64,000 nt of DNA from an uncultured Verrucomicrobiales bacterium (GCA_949373085.1 CASICJ010000006.1:1-64000); one strand, 5' to 3'. Counted from the first letter of the stretch, positions 30,554-41,580 are shown. Numbers and translations are program-made. The notes: generated by a model not told the origin, from the sequence alone.

Positions 30554-31927
30554 ATGACCTACCCCAGTCTACTAAAATTCACGGCGGCTGAAACCAACAT
30601 ACTTGCCGAGAACCAAGCAACCCCAAGCTTTGATGAACTCGAAGTCCAGTCGCGTTGGTTTTCGGGATATTTCTCGCGAGACCATCTATCCAATCACGGC
30701 CAAAAAATCTCTATTGTTTCACCCGGTGAGTGGAATCACGGCGCTGGGCCCGACTTTATAAACGCAACCATCGAGGTCGATGGAGAAAGCCGCCACGGCC
30801 CCATTGAACTCGATCTCGATTCTAGAAACTGGGAGCTTCACGGGCACAATGTGTCAAAACACTTTAATGATATTATCCTCCATATCGTTATCAATGACTC
30901 AGGCCCTACTTTCTTTACTCGCACTTCAAATCATCGTGACATTCCCCGCATTATTCTTTCACCAGCTACAGTCAGAAACGCTCTCAGCCGTCCCCGACTT
31001 ACCCAAGCTCTCGCCCGACCTGGTCGTTGTCTTCGCCCCCTGGCTCACATGGCAGTTACCGATATCACGTCCCTCCTCCGTGAATCCGCCAAGCATCGGG
31101 CCCGGCTAAAAGCGATACGATTTGAGAGAACAGTCCAACTCCATGGATTTTCACAAGCGCTCTGGGAGGCACTTGCCGACGCCCTTGGCTTCTCCGCCAA
31201 TCGACATCCTATGCGCCTCCTCGCACAACGCCTGCCCATCAAAAAAATCCTGAAACATACGCCCGAAGACATCGAAGCTATTATTTTCGGCACTGCCGGA
31301 TTCCTATCACCTAATCTACACGAAACCGCACCCTACGACTCCCGTGATTGGCTCGAGGATCTATGGACACGGTGGTGGAAGCATCGGCCCAACTACGAAT
31401 TTCCTGTAACTCGCACCCCCGCTTGGTCGACCCAAGCGACCCGTCCCGGCAACCACCCCCAGCGCAGACTTGCCGCCCTCTCCACCGCAGCACGACAATG
31501 GCCCTCGCTTTCAGAGTCCGCTCGCCAACCCCCAACCTTCAAAAACTTTTCTAAATCCCTCACTGCTTTGAGGGAACCATTTTGGGACCACCATCACACC
31601 CTGCTTTCGGCACGCACCGAAAAGCCTATCAAACTCATTGGAAAATCAAGACTTGAGGAGTTCCTTATCAACACCCTCTACCCCCTTCACCCAGAAAATT
31701 GGGCTGAGTTCCAAAAAATACGTGCCACCGCTCCCAATCAAAAAGTAAAGCGCTCTTGCGAAAGGCTCTTCGGCTCCCTTGCAATCGCCAAACCATATTT
31801 GAAATTTGCTTGGCAACAACAAGCACTCCTCCAAGTGTATCAAGATTTTTGCCTAGAGGATTTCAGCAATTGCACTGACTGTTCATTCCCGGAACAACTT
31901 GCCCAATGGAAATCGACCGATGACTGA
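30554..31927 (+). CDS. DUF2851 family protein
   Basis: A 457-residue protein of the uncharacterised DUF2851 family. Recognisable segments are VQSRWFSGYF near the start, GEWNHGAGPDFINATIEVDG, GPIELDLDSRNWELHGH and NDIILHIVIND, a nuclease-like alternation of acidic residues on strands that has not been tested in this family as far as I know. No signal peptide. It begins two bases after the upstream gene and overlaps dprA by eight bases, so it is translationally linked to a DNA-processing gene. Confidence 0.85.
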   Translation: MTYPSLLKFTAAETNILAENQATPSFDELEVQSRWFSGYFSRDHLSNHGQKISIVSPGEWNHGAGPDFINATIEVDGESRHGPIELDLDSRNWELHGHNVSKHFNDIILHIVINDSGPTFFTRTSNHRDIPRIILSPATVRNALSRPRLTQALARPGRCLRPLAHMAVTDITSLLRESAKHRARLKAIRFERTVQLHGFSQALWEALADALGFSANRHPMRLLAQRLPIKKILKHTPEDIEAIIFGTAGFLSPNLHETAPYDSRDWLEDLWTRWWKHRPNYEFPVTRTPAWSTQATRPGNHPQRRLAALSTAARQWPSLSESARQPPTFKNFSKSLTALREPFWDHHHTLLSARTEKPIKLIGKSRLEEFLINTLYPLHPENWAEFQKIRATAPNQKVKRSCERLFGSLAIAKPYLKFAWQQQALLQVYQDFCLEDFSNCTDCSFPEQLAQWKSTDD

Positions 31928-33023
31928 AACAGAAGCACTCATCGCCCTCAATCAACTTCCCGTTGCCGGGCCGGTCAAAATCCGCCGCCTCCTCGAAAAT
32001 TTTGGTAATGCCGTAAACACCCTAAAGCAAAGCAACTCTTCCTTGCAAAGAATCCAAGGAATTGGTCCAGAAGCTGCTAAACTGATCACCCAATGGCAAG
32101 ATTACGCTGACCCTGCCGCAGAGCTCCAACTCGTCAAAGAACGGAACATTAAAATCCTCACCCAAGAGGACGAAGGCTATCCTCTGGCACTCCGCGACGC
32201 CTACGATGCTCCGATCGTTCTTTATGTCTGGGGAGACCTTCAGGAAAATGATCTTCACTCGGTTGGTATTGTCGGCTCCCGAAAGCTCACACACTATGGT
32301 CGCGAAGCATCCCGAAAGTTTGCCTTTCAACTCGCTAGTGCCGGGCTAACTGTCATCTCAGGATTAGCGCGTGGAATTGACACTGCAGCGCACGAAGGCG
32401 CAGTCGCCGCAAATGGTCGCACGATTGGAGTTCTTGGTTCTGGTCTAATGCAAGTTTACCCACCGGAGAATCTTGCTCTTGCCGAAAAAATCGCCGATGG
32501 GCACGGAGCTATAATCTCCGAATTCCCCCTTCAAACTTCTCCAGACCGCAAAACCTTTCCTCAACGAAATCGTATCGTCGCCCATTGGTCTCGTGCGCTC
32601 CTTGTCGTCGAATGCCCTAGCCGCTCAGGCTCGCTCATCACCGCAAACTTTGCTCTCGAAGCTGGTCGCCAAATTTACGCCGTCCCCGGTCCCATCGATC
32701 GCCCGACATCCGGTGGCTGCCATGATCTAATCCGAGAAGGAGCCATCCTCGTTACCGACGGATCACAGATCCTTGAAGACTTCTCACATCTCAAATTTCC
32801 CACTCTAAAGAACGAGGAGCCCCGACCAATCGAAAACTTCGTGGACCTTAGCCCCGAGGAAAACACTGTTTTAAAAGCGCTTAGCGGAAGTGATCAATCG
32901 ATCGATGAGATTGTCGAAAAAACGCAGCTCCCTGCCCATCAAATCTCCGTCATTTTGATTAAAATGGAGCTTCGCAAGCTCGTGGCACCTCTTCCTGGGC
33001 AACGCTTCATACGTAAAAATTAA
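31920..33023 (+). CDS. dprA: DNA processing protein DprA
   Basis: Loads RecA on incoming single-stranded DNA during natural transformation. It is 367 residues from ATG 31920, which overlaps the DUF2851 stop by eight bases. An N-terminal helix-hairpin-helix region (about 1-65) is followed by the Rossmann core: GIVGSRKLTHYGR, VISGLARGIDTAAHEGA, IGVLGSGL, FPQRNRIVAHWSRALLVVE and SGSLITANFALEAGRQIYAVPG. The C-terminal winged-helix-like segment (DQSIDEIVEKTQL) is present. Confidence 0.95.
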   Translation: MTETEALIALNQLPVAGPVKIRRLLENFGNAVNTLKQSNSSLQRIQGIGPEAAKLITQWQDYADPAAELQLVKERNIKILTQEDEGYPLALRDAYDAPIVLYVWGDLQENDLHSVGIVGSRKLTHYGREASRKFAFQLASAGLTVISGLARGIDTAAHEGAVAANGRTIGVLGSGLMQVYPPENLALAEKIADGHGAIISEFPLQTSPDRKTFPQRNRIVAHWSRALLVVECPSRSGSLITANFALEAGRQIYAVPGPIDRPTSGGCHDLIREGAILVTDGSQILEDFSHLKFPTLKNEEPRPIENFVDLSPEENTVLKALSGSDQSIDEIVEKTQLPAHQISVILIKMELRKLVAPLPGQRFIRKN

Positions 33024-33166
33024 CGGGGAATTTGAAAATTTAAAAAAACTCCCAATGAGACACACCACGAATTTACCCTTAAATTTTGCATAATCTTCCT
33101 TCGGAAAGATCCATCTTCAAAAGAAATTCCTTTTCATCCCCCCCCTCCAAGCTCTAAGTCCGGCTC

Positions 33167-35710
33167 GTGTCAAAAACTCTCATCATTGCAGAGAAACCCT
33201 CTGTTGCCACAGATCTCTCCAAAGCCCTCGCCAAAACCCTTGGCAAGTTTACCAAGAAGGGAAAGTCTCGCGATGCCCAGTATTTCGAGAATGACAACGC
33301 TATGATCACCTCAGCGGTTGGTCATCTCATCGAGCTTAAAATGCCCACTGGCCCAAACGGTAAAAACCTCCCCTGGAAGTTTGATGTCCTCCCCGCCATT
33401 CCCTCTGACTTTGCTCTCCAGCCCATCGAGCAATCCGAAGGTCGCCTTAAACACGTTCTCTCGCTAGCCCGCAAAAAGGACGTTACCGAAATCGTAAACG
33501 CTTGTGATGCCGGACGCGAAGGTGAGCTCATTTTCCAATACATCATGGAATACGGGAAAATCAGCAAGCCCGTGAAACGACTCTGGATGCAGTCCATGAC
33601 CACCGGTGCGATTCAAGAGGCGTGGTCAAGCCTCCGCAAAGGCGAAGAAATGTCGAATCTTTCGGATGCCGCCAAGTGCCGCTCGGAATCCGACTGGCTC
33701 GTCGGCCTTAACTCGACCCGCGCTCTCACCTGCTTCCGCTCTCGTCATGGTGGCTTTAACATTACCGCCGCCGGTCGAGTTCAAACCCCAACCCTTGCAA
33801 TCCTCGCGAAACGTGAAAAGGAAATCCAGGCCTTTAAATCCACCCCTTACGCCGAAGTCCAAGGTAGCTTCGGCGTCGCCGCTGGTGACTACGAAGGGAA
33901 ATGGGTTGACCTAGACTTTAAAAAAGAAGCAGCTCATCCTCTCGGACGTGCCGAACGAATCTGGGACAAGGAAAGAGCAATGTTCATCACAGACCGCTGC
34001 AAAAACAAAACTGGTAACGTCACCGAGGAAAAAAAGCCGACCAAACAAATCGCCCCTCAACTCTACGATCTCACAACCCTTCAGCGTGAAGCCCCCTTCA
34101 CCGCCAAAAACACCCTCGGTCTTGCCCAGACGCTTTATGAGCGTCACAAGATGATCACTTACCCCCGAACCGATTCGCGTTACCTCCCCGAGGACTACAT
34201 GGCGAACGTCAAACAAATCGTTACTGACCTTTCTGAGTCATCGTCTGATCTAGCCGATTGGGCCAAAGATGCTCTCAAGAACGATCGTCTTAAATTTCAA
34301 AAGCGTATCTTTAACAACGCCAAGGTCTCCGACCACTTTGCGATCATTCCCACCGGTCGCGTTGTCAAAATCGACGAACCAGCTGCCAAACTTTACGACA
34401 TGATCGTAAAGCGCTTCCTCGCGGTTTTTTTCCCACACGCCGAATTCGAGGTCACCAAGCGCCTCACCACTATCGACCACGGATCTGAAAAAGACACCTT
34501 TCGCACCGACGGAAAAATCCTCGTTACTCCCGGCTGGCTCTCCGTTTACGGTCGTAAGCCTGGTGTAGGCGCAGGGAAAGATGAACTCTGTGTCGTGCAG
34601 GATGGAGAAGACGCTCAGGCCGTCATAATCGAAATGCTTGAAAAGGAGACCAACCCGCCCGCCCGCTACACTGAATCCACCCTCCTCTCTGCCATGGAAG
34701 GTGCCGGAAAACTTGTCGATGACGATGCCATCCGTGAAGCAATGTCCGAACGTGGCCTTGGAACTCCCGCCACCCGCGCCGCCACGATTGAAGGTCTCAT
34801 CCGCCAAAAATATATCACCCGTGACGGTCGCGAACTCATTGCAACTGGCAAAGGGGTTCGCCTCATCGACCTCCTACAGGAAATGGATGTCAAACCCCTC
34901 ACTAGTCCCGAAATGACCGGCGACTGGGAAGCAAAACTCCACCAAATGGAAAAAGGAGAGCTCGCTCGTGACACTTTCATGAACGAGATCAAAAAATTCA
35001 CCGAGAGTGTCGTCCAAAAAGCTCGTGGCCACTACGAGGAAATCATTTCCCGTCCTTTCGACGACCTCAAGTGCCCCTGCCCTAACTGTAGTGCTCCCGA
35101 GCTCAAGCAAACCGATGCCACCTACGAGTGCCGCGAACCGGATTGTGGATTTCGAATTTCGAAATACATCGCCGGACGCCTCCTTACCGAAGAGGAGGCC
35201 ACCACTCTTTTTACTACGAAATTCCTCGAACAACGTGACGGTTTCGTTTCCCGTTTCAACCGTCCATTTGAAGCTGCTCTCGAACTCAATCAAGCAGTCT
35301 CCAAAACCGGTAAGAAAGGAAAATGGAAAACCGGCTTTGTCTTCGACTCCGACTTGGAATCTGTCGATGACCTCACTGAGGATCAAATGATCAAAGAGGT
35401 AATTTTGACCAACGGAAAACAGGCCAAACTGTACGAAACCGATAAAGCATTTATGGTCCCCGCCATGGTAACAAAGGAAAATCCAGATGGCTTCCGCCTT
35501 GGCAAGACTATCTTACAGAAAGAGCTCACTGCCACTGAAGTTGAAAAGATGCTCGTCAGCGGCAAGACCGATCTCCTACCCGGGTTCATCTCTAAAAAGA
35601 CCAAGCGCGCTTTCGCAGCCCACCTCACTCTTGATCCCGACACCGCAAAAATCGGCTTCGAGTTCGCCCCTCGCAAAGCGGCCAAAAAGGCCGCTAAGAA
35701 AAAGGAATAG
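33167..35710 (+). CDS. topB: Type IA DNA topoisomerase, TopB/topoisomerase III-like
   Basis: Relaxes or decatenates DNA by single-strand passage. It starts at GTG 33167 with the Toprim domain ([24 protein letters not shown]). [11 protein letters not shown] and the active-site block [13 protein letters not shown] with its catalytic Tyr follow. After the core, a zinc-ribbon-like CPCPNC...CREPDCG (around residues 640-665) and two C-terminal topoisomerase repeats are visible, ending in a Lys-rich tail ([12 protein letters not shown]). At 847 residues it is longer than E. coli TopB (653). The unusually long tail probably binds DNA. Confidence 0.92.
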   Translation: MSKTLIIAEKPSVATDLSKALAKTLGKFTKKGKSRDAQYFENDNAMITSAVGHLIELKMPTGPNGKNLPWKFDVLPAIPSDFALQPIEQSEGRLKHVLSLARKKDVTEIVNACDAGREGELIFQYIMEYGKISKPVKRLWMQSMTTGAIQEAWSSLRKGEEMSNLSDAAKCRSESDWLVGLNSTRALTCFRSRHGGFNITAAGRVQTPTLAILAKREKEIQAFKSTPYAEVQGSFGVAAGDYEGKWVDLDFKKEAAHPLGRAERIWDKERAMFITDRCKNKTGNVTEEKKPTKQIAPQLYDLTTLQREAPFTAKNTLGLAQTLYERHKMITYPRTDSRYLPEDYMANVKQIVTDLSESSSDLADWAKDALKNDRLKFQKRIFNNAKVSDHFAIIPTGRVVKIDEPAAKLYDMIVKRFLAVFFPHAEFEVTKRLTTIDHGSEKDTFRTDGKILVTPGWLSVYGRKPGVGAGKDELCVVQDGEDAQAVIIEMLEKETNPPARYTESTLLSAMEGAGKLVDDDAIREAMSERGLGTPATRAATIEGLIRQKYITRDGRELIATGKGVRLIDLLQEMDVKPLTSPEMTGDWEAKLHQMEKGELARDTFMNEIKKFTESVVQKARGHYEEIISRPFDDLKCPCPNCSAPELKQTDATYECREPDCGFRISKYIAGRLLTEEEATTLFTTKFLEQRDGFVSRFNRPFEAALELNQAVSKTGKKGKWKTGFVFDSDLESVDDLTEDQMIKEVILTNGKQAKLYETDKAFMVPAMVTKENPDGFRLGKTILQKELTATEVEKMLVSGKTDLLPGFISKKTKRAFAAHLTLDPDTAKIGFEFAPRKAAKKAAKKKE

Positions 35711-35763
35711 CAGAGTTTTTTCTTGGAGTGCGAAAGCTTGCTCCTGCAATCCTAAAACTCAGC

Positions 35764-37473
35764 CTAGTGATCCTGCGCGGCAGTTTCCTTGCCTCCAGGA
35801 AAGCGAACGTTTTCAACCAACTCAGTAACCTCATGCGGGGGAGCCGGAGTGAATCGAGCGACAGTAAAAGCAACCGCGAAGTTTATGAGCATCCCGAGGA
35901 ATCCAATTCCTTCCGGTGAAATTTGAAAGAGGTATTGGTCCTTCGTTCCTCCCATGAATTGAAAGTAAATGATATAGGCCAAAGTGAATCCAATTCCTGC
36001 CACCATCCCGGCTATAGCGCCTTCCTTATTCATCCGGCGAGAGAAGATCCCCATCAACAAAGTCGGAAAGAACGAAGAAGCAGCCAGCCCGAAGGCAAAG
36101 GCCACTGTTTTCGCAATGAAAGTCGCGGGTGGATTTATCCCGAAGTAGATCGCAACCAGCAAGGCTCCCAGCGAGGCCAAACGCGCATATCTTATTTCCT
36201 CTTTATCACTCAAATCAGGTTTTACGACCTTCTTCATGAGATCATGCGAAATTGCGGTTGATAAGACTAAGAGCAAACCGGCAGCCGTCGAGAGTGCCGC
36301 AGCGATACATCCGGCCATGAGAAGCGCGATAACCCATTTTGGCAAACCTCCCATGTGAGGATTCGCCATTACCATGATATCAGGCTTAAAAGTGAGCTCA
36401 TTTAAATCTCCAACTTTCTCACGTTCTGGCCCAAAGTGCTGAATTTTTCCATCTCCGTTCTTATCCTGCCAGCTCATGTAACCCGTTTTTTCAAAATGCC
36501 CGAACCACTCGGGAACTTCTTCACGAGGAGTATCCTGGAGCTTTTCAATCAAATTGACTCTGGAGAAACCTCCAATTGTTGGAGCTGTCAGATAAATTAC
36601 TGCGATGAATGCCAACGTCCAGCAAGCAGAGGTGCGAACAGCCTTGACATTTTTTACCGTGAAGAAGCGAACAATCACGTGTGGTAATCCTGCTGTTCCG
36701 CACATCAATGCAGCAGTAATGCAAAACATGTCGATTCGGGGTAATGAGCCGCTGGTATATTTTGCGAAACCTAATTCGGTGTTAATATTATCTAGCTTAT
36801 CTAGAAACGGCAATGACTCGCCATTGGCCGAATACTCTCCGATGAAACCAAACTGAGGGATGACATTCCCAGTGAGAGTCATCGCAATAAAAATTGCCGG
36901 AATAGTGTAAGCAAATGCCATCACACAGTACTGGGCAACTTGCGTGTAAGTAATTCCCTTCATTCCACCGAGGCCGGCGTAAAAGAAAACAATTGCTCCT
37001 CCCACCCAGACTCCAGTAGAAATTTCAATTTCAAAAAGAGTGGAAAAGACAACACCCACTCCTCTCATCTGCCCCATAATATAAGTCAGACAGATGAAAA
37101 TTGCGCAGACGACTGCCACCAATCGGGCCGTCTTAGAATAGTAGCGATCACCGATAAAATCCGGCACGGTCGCCTTTCCAAACTTTCGTAGAAAAGGCAC
37201 CATTAGAACTGTCAGGAGAACAAATCCGCCGGTCCATCCCATCAGAAGACGAGAACCATCGTATCCACTCGTTGCCAGTAAACCCGCCATCGAGATGAAC
37301 GTCGCCGCACTCATCCAGTCGGCTGCTGTTGCCATTCCGTTGGCAAATGGAGAAACACCACCACCAGCCGTGTAGTATTCCTTTGTTGATCCCGCCCGCT
37401 GGCGAACAGCAATGCCGATGTAAAGAGCGAAGGACAGCCCAATAAAAATGAAGTTCCAAGTATCTTGAGTCAT
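35764..37473 (-). CDS. Sodium:solute symporter, VC_2705 subfamily
   Basis: A 569-residue SSS-family transporter with about 13 membrane spans, close to acetate permease-type carriers. Landmarks: [34 protein letters not shown] near the start, [14 protein letters not shown], and [27 protein letters not shown] soluble insertion around 325-375 contains [12 protein letters not shown], an EF-hand-like loop that I believe is usual in this subfamily. It pairs with the DUF4212 small subunit, whose stop overlaps this ATG. Substrate probably a small organic acid; not proven. Confidence 0.92.
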   Translation of the reverse strand: MTQDTWNFIFIGLSFALYIGIAVRQRAGSTKEYYTAGGGVSPFANGMATAADWMSAATFISMAGLLATSGYDGSRLLMGWTGGFVLLTVLMVPFLRKFGKATVPDFIGDRYYSKTARLVAVVCAIFICLTYIMGQMRGVGVVFSTLFEIEISTGVWVGGAIVFFYAGLGGMKGITYTQVAQYCVMAFAYTIPAIFIAMTLTGNVIPQFGFIGEYSANGESLPFLDKLDNINTELGFAKYTSGSLPRIDMFCITAALMCGTAGLPHVIVRFFTVKNVKAVRTSACWTLAFIAVIYLTAPTIGGFSRVNLIEKLQDTPREEVPEWFGHFEKTGYMSWQDKNGDGKIQHFGPEREKVGDLNELTFKPDIMVMANPHMGGLPKWVIALLMAGCIAAALSTAAGLLLVLSTAISHDLMKKVVKPDLSDKEEIRYARLASLGALLVAIYFGINPPATFIAKTVAFAFGLAASSFFPTLLMGIFSRRMNKEGAIAGMVAGIGFTLAYIIYFQFMGGTKDQYLFQISPEGIGFLGMLINFAVAFTVARFTPAPPHEVTELVENVRFPGGKETAAQDH

Positions 37474-37748
37474 TTCGATTCCCCCTTATCCTTTGCGAGC
37501 ATTAACTCAATCCGCTCCATCCAAAATTTATAGCCCAATAAAATGAGGACAAAGGAAATGATCGAGCCCTGCTGCGCCATCCAAAAACCGAACGGAGCCG
37601 ACCCCACACTCGGGAAATTCACATCAAGCCAATCCCGCAGGAGAATTCCGCAACCAAATGAGGTCAGAAACCAAATCAAGAGGAGTATCCCAACACATCG
37701 CAAGTGCGCCCTCCAATAACGCCCTTTGGCGGCCTTCGTTTTTTCCAT
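37470..37748 (-). CDS. DUF4212 small subunit of the sodium:solute symporter
   Basis: A 92-residue protein with two hydrophobic spans (about 20-42 and 57-78) and a C-terminal [15 protein letters not shown] segment, as in DUF4212 partners of VC_2705-type symporters. It overlaps the transporter gene by four bases (ATGA), so the two are made together. Confidence 0.92.
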   Translation of the reverse strand: MEKTKAAKGRYWRAHLRCVGILLLIWFLTSFGCGILLRDWLDVNFPSVGSAPFGFWMAQQGSIISFVLILLGYKFWMERIELMLAKDKGESK

Positions 37749-37886
37749 ATCAATTGTGTTTCGGAAGGCTTAACAACTCAACAGGGCTGCTGAAAGCCTG
37801 AAAGCGAGGCTTGGGCATTTTTCGTTTTGACCCAGAGGAATTCATGTTTTCCTCCTGCGGCGGAAAAATCCGCGCCAGATTCTCTA

Positions 37887-40037
37887 ATGAGCACTTCTAT
37901 TGAGGTCCGTTCTCTGGACCGTCTCCCAAGAGACGGATGCCTCATCGTGCCTAGCCGGCTCGATGCAAACCAAGCGAATGAACTCGCTTCCAGCCTAGCC
38001 GGTCGAAACATCACTTGGTTAGTCGAAGAAACCGTAACTCTCACCGAAGAACTCCAGTCTTACCTCCAACTCAGTGGTCATCGTGGAGCGGCATTTTCTA
38101 AAACAGACGAATCCCTGCCGGACGTCGGTAGAAATCTTGGGCCTAAGATTGAGGCGAATGGCCTTCTCATCTTTGTTCCTGGCGTCACCAACGCTCGCCC
38201 CGGCTCCTCCTGCCATATTCCATCCGATATCCTCCAAGCCCTTTGCCAACTTGGGATCGCTATTGCGCCTCTTGATGTTTCGGTTCCCGCAGAAATGAGG
38301 CTCGACATCGAAAATCCGGGCAAGTTTCCAACCGCTATCCTTAATTTCAGCGAACCCCTCCCTGGTGGTCAAGCCACGATTGCTCGTTACCGAGAAGCAC
38401 TACTGATTGCATCAGAAGAAAGTTTTTCCAGCCGTGAATTCCTTAGAGAATCTCTTGCGATGGCAGTCCTTCAAGGGCTCAAAAAACACTCTAAGACGAA
38501 CAGTCTTTACGACGGCACAGACGATTCCGAACTTTCCTTTGAAAAGATTCTCGGAGCGGCCCTCGCTTTTTCCAAGGAAATTAAAATAGCGACCAAGAAA
38601 AAACGTGTCGGTGTAATACTCCCTCCTGGTCGTGGTGGAACAATTGCCAACATTGCGGTCCTTTTCGCCAATAAAGTACCAGTAAATCTCAATTTCACTG
38701 CTTCCCATGAAGCCATCGGCTCCGCAATTCGCCAGGCCGACCTCGATCGTTTTATCACAGCCGATCCCTTTGTTCGAAAAGTCGCTGATTTCCCCTGGCC
38801 ACCCAACCGTGACCTCCTCTTCATCGAAAGAATTCTTCCAAGGATTAAGAAAAAAATTATTAAGTGGGTCCTACTTGGCAAGATCCTTCCAACACAAGTT
38901 ATCGCCAAGCTTCACGGAATAGGTAAATCAAAAGGCGATGAAGAAGCACTTCTACTTTTCACCTCTGGCTCGTCGGGCGAACCCAAGGGCGTTCCACTCA
39001 CCCACCGAAACCTGCTAGCCAATGTTTGTCAATTTGGCCGTCAACTTGATCTTTCTGACGACACCAAACTCTTAGGATGCCTTCCCCTTTTCCATTCCTT
39101 TGGCACTACTACTACCCTTCTCTTCCCAATCATTGAAGGCCTCAACCTTGTTACTTACCCATCCCCACTAGAGACCAAACGCCTCGCTGAGTTGATCTCG
39201 CAACATCAAGTAAGCCTCCTCCTCGCAACTCCGACCTTCCTGCGCGGATTCATGCGCCGCATCAACCCCGAAATGCTCTCGTCTTTGGAGATCGTCGTTA
39301 CTGGAGCCGAAAAACTCGCTGTAAACCTTGCTAATTCCTTCGAAGAAAAATTTAGCATTCTCCCGATGGAAGGCTACGGCCTCACTGAGACGTCTCCTGC
39401 CGCCACAATCAACCTACCAGATCCTGCTCCCGATAATGGTCTTCCCGTTATCCCTTCCGAGCGCTTCACATCCGTCGGACTACCGCTACCCGGCCTTGCC
39501 ATCCGTATCACCAACCCGGCCACCGACGAAAGAAACACCCTTGATCAATCTGGCATAATCTGGATGAAAGGATCGAATGTGTTCAACGGATACCTCGGAC
39601 ACCCAGAAATCACGGAAGAAGTGATTGACGAAAATAAGTGGTTTAAATCAGGCGATGTCGGACGCATCGATGATGAAGGTTTTCTTTTTATCGAAGGCAG
39701 ACTCTCCCGCTTTTCCAAGATCGCCGGCGAAATGGTTCCGCATGAAAACGTAGAAGCCGCTGTCAACCGCGTCTGGAATCTCGACAACGAAATCGAGCCG
39801 AAAGTTGCCGTGGTTGGTATACCAGATGAAAAGAAGGGTGAAGCCATCGCACTTCTTTCGACAATCGCCGGTCCTGCGATCGAACAAGAAAATCTCGATC
39901 TTCGCTACAAACTTCTCGACGAAGGTCTCCCCTCCCTTTGGTGCCCTAAAACAATCATCCCAGTTGAAGAAATCCCAATCCTCGCCTCAGGCAAGCTCGA
40001 TATCAAGGGCTGTGAAGAACTCCTTGCCAACTCCTGA
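37887..40037 (+). CDS. AMP-binding acyl-activating enzyme (acyl-ACP synthetase/Aas-like)
   Basis: A 716-residue member of the adenylate-forming family. The first 200 residues lack the usual acyltransferase signature (HxxxxD) and look like a divergent N-terminal domain. The ligase part has the P-loop LLFTSGSSGEPKGVPLTH (about 355-375), EGYGLTETSPAATIN, and KSGDVGRIDDEGFLFIEGR, ending SGKLDIKG with the catalytic Lys. Similarity to the synthetase half of Aas suggests fatty acid activation for phospholipid repair; the true substrate is unknown. ATG 37887 is preferred over an upstream TTG. It overlaps the next gene. Confidence 0.85.
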   Translation: MSTSIEVRSLDRLPRDGCLIVPSRLDANQANELASSLAGRNITWLVEETVTLTEELQSYLQLSGHRGAAFSKTDESLPDVGRNLGPKIEANGLLIFVPGVTNARPGSSCHIPSDILQALCQLGIAIAPLDVSVPAEMRLDIENPGKFPTAILNFSEPLPGGQATIARYREALLIASEESFSSREFLRESLAMAVLQGLKKHSKTNSLYDGTDDSELSFEKILGAALAFSKEIKIATKKKRVGVILPPGRGGTIANIAVLFANKVPVNLNFTASHEAIGSAIRQADLDRFITADPFVRKVADFPWPPNRDLLFIERILPRIKKKIIKWVLLGKILPTQVIAKLHGIGKSKGDEEALLLFTSGSSGEPKGVPLTHRNLLANVCQFGRQLDLSDDTKLLGCLPLFHSFGTTTTLLFPIIEGLNLVTYPSPLETKRLAELISQHQVSLLLATPTFLRGFMRRINPEMLSSLEIVVTGAEKLAVNLANSFEEKFSILPMEGYGLTETSPAATINLPDPAPDNGLPVIPSERFTSVGLPLPGLAIRITNPATDERNTLDQSGIIWMKGSNVFNGYLGHPEITEEVIDENKWFKSGDVGRIDDEGFLFIEGRLSRFSKIAGEMVPHENVEAAVNRVWNLDNEIEPKVAVVGIPDEKKGEAIALLSTIAGPAIEQENLDLRYKLLDEGLPSLWCPKTIIPVEEIPILASGKLDIKGCEELLANS

Positions 40038-40947
40038 ATCCGAACCCATTCGCTTCGACCATTTCATGGCTGAAGCGCTTTATGGGACAAAGGGATACTA
40101 TACCAGTCCGCGCTCCATCATTGGCCCGCGGGGTGATTTCACTACCACCCCAAAGCTCACCAAACTTCTCGCTCGGAAAATTGCTGAGTGGATTGAATCC
40201 GCCTGGAAACGCCAAGACCGGAAACTCCCGGTCATCGAACTCGGACCTGGCGATGGAACTCTAGCGAGAGACATCCGAAGCTCACTGGGGGTTTTTTCCC
40301 GCCAGAAACTAGATTACCATTTCGTGGAAATTTCTCCTCACCTCGCCAAGCGACAGCAGGAGAAAAATAAAGGGACCTGGCACGCCACTCTCAGTGATAC
40401 CCTCATGGCCACTCGTGGCGCAGCCCTTATCATTTCGAACGAATTTTTTGATGCCTTTCCAGTCAGGATTTTCAATCACTCACTGGAAGAGCTTTATCTC
40501 GGTCTAAAAAAGGAAGAAATCTGGCGACCGTGCCACGACATCCCTAACTCTTCCTTATTCAAAGATTTACCAATCCGCTTCGAAGTTGCCGAATCCATTG
40601 ACCAATGGATTCGAAGTGATCTCAGCAAACTTAAAAAAGGTGAAGTTCTAAGTCTCGATTATGGTGGCGATTCAAAAGAAATCTACCATCGTCGCCCCCT
40701 TGGGACGCTCCGTGCCTATGCACACCACATGCGCCTCCTTCCACCCGACGCCTACCAAAACCCTGGCAAGCAAGATCTCACCTATGACGTTTATTTTCCC
40801 GATCTAATCAAATGGGGGGAGAAGATTGGATTGGAGACAGACAGCCTGATCACTCAAGCCGAATTCCTCGGCACGAATGATCTAGAAGGAGCCGGTGGGG
40901 CGTTCAAAGTTCTTCACCAAAAAATGAGCGCTCTCCGAACTTCTTAG
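40024..40947 (+). CDS. SAM-dependent methyltransferase, MidA/NDUFAF7-like
   Basis: A 307-residue class I methyltransferase. The family entry IRFDHFMAEALYGTKGYY and the SAM loop VIELGPGDGTLARDI are clear, with IISNEFFDAFPV and SLDYGG following. Because the conserved IRFDHFM precedes the first ATG (40066), the start must be upstream: TTG 40024 or GTG 40012, both inside the end of the acyl-activating gene. NDUFAF7 methylates an Arg of complex I in mitochondria; the bacterial target is unknown. Its stop overlaps the convergent DUF1080 stop. Confidence 0.88.
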   Translation: MPTPESEPIRFDHFMAEALYGTKGYYTSPRSIIGPRGDFTTTPKLTKLLARKIAEWIESAWKRQDRKLPVIELGPGDGTLARDIRSSLGVFSRQKLDYHFVEISPHLAKRQQEKNKGTWHATLSDTLMATRGAALIISNEFFDAFPVRIFNHSLEELYLGLKKEEIWRPCHDIPNSSLFKDLPIRFEVAESIDQWIRSDLSKLKKGEVLSLDYGGDSKEIYHRRPLGTLRAYAHHMRLLPPDAYQNPGKQDLTYDVYFPDLIKWGEKIGLETDSLITQAEFLGTNDLEGAGGAFKVLHQKMSALRTS

Positions 40948-41543
40948 AGTTCTTCAAGGGTGATTTTTCGGTAACTTGCCTCAAATGGCGGACCACTGTG
41001 CGCTTGCAGTGCGATATAGCCATCCAAGGGGATCGACCCATTCTCTTCAGTATAATCGCAAGTGAGTATCTCGTTAATCCACATCCGGATCCTCTTGCCT
41101 TCGCATCGAATCTTATAATTATTCCAGCCCACCTTTGCCACCTTGGCCGCTTCCTTCGTTGCAAAAGGCGCCAGAAACTTCCTTCGACGTGATTCGTCAT
41201 AAAGTTTCCCCCAATATCCCGGCCCCACATCAGCCTGATAACCGATCATTTCATGATGATCCTTAATTCGCTCACTACGGATCTGAATTCCTGCATTGGG
41301 ACTCTTTCCTTCAACCTTAACCTGCAAAGTAAGCTCAAAATTCTTGTAGCGTTTCTGAGTGGTAATAAAGGTGTTGTGGGGAATATTTTTATCGAGCGAA
41401 CCTCCAATAATCGCACCATCCTTGACTGTCCACATCCACGCTTCTTTTTCCTGAACCACCCATCCTTTTAAGGTTTTGCCATCGAAGAGGGACTGACCGC
41501 CAGAAAATGAAACACTTAATATTAATAAAGCCAATAATCTCAT
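40944..41543 (-). CDS. DUF1080 protein (3-keto-disaccharide hydrolase-like), exported
   Basis: A 199-residue exported protein with signal peptide (MRLLALLILSVSFSGG) and the DUF1080 pattern: SLFDGKTLKGWVV, MWTVKDGAIIGG, FELTLQVKVEGKSPNAGIQIRS, GYQADVGPGYWGKLYDE. Some relatives hydrolyse 3-keto-glycosides in the periplasm. ATG 41543 is chosen over TTG 41549. It diverges from a PVC-type cytochrome dehydrogenase across 100 bases that contain repeat signals, which hints at joint control. Confidence 0.92.
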   Translation of the reverse strand: MRLLALLILSVSFSGGQSLFDGKTLKGWVVQEKEAWMWTVKDGAIIGGSLDKNIPHNTFITTQKRYKNFELTLQVKVEGKSPNAGIQIRSERIKDHHEMIGYQADVGPGYWGKLYDESRRRKFLAPFATKEAAKVAKVGWNNYKIRCEGKRIRMWINEILTCDYTEENGSIPLDGYIALQAHSGPPFEASYRKITLEEL

Positions 41544-41550
41544 AACCAAG

Positions 41551-41580
41551 GGTCGATCAATACAGTCGTTTGGTCGATCA
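41551..41580. promoter_or_regulatory. Direct repeat, candidate operator between divergent genes
   Basis: Two exact copies of GGTCGATCA, at 41551-41559 and 41572-41580, start 21 bases apart, two helical turns. They sit next to the start of the DUF1080 gene and upstream of the cytochrome dehydrogenase, the layout expected of a regulator that binds as a dimer on one DNA face. No regulator is known. Confidence 0.4.

Noticed and set aside
34250-34807. 185-codon open frame antisense to topB, and similar long antisense frames (4988-5584, 24774-25181, 17607-18041)
   Set aside because: They lie wholly opposite well-conserved genes, lack recognisable domains and follow from codon bias of the sense gene.
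36340-36480. EF-hand-like loop in the symporter as an unusual insertion
   Set aside because: Such a soluble loop with DxNGDG appears to be a normal feature of the VC_2705 transporter subfamily.
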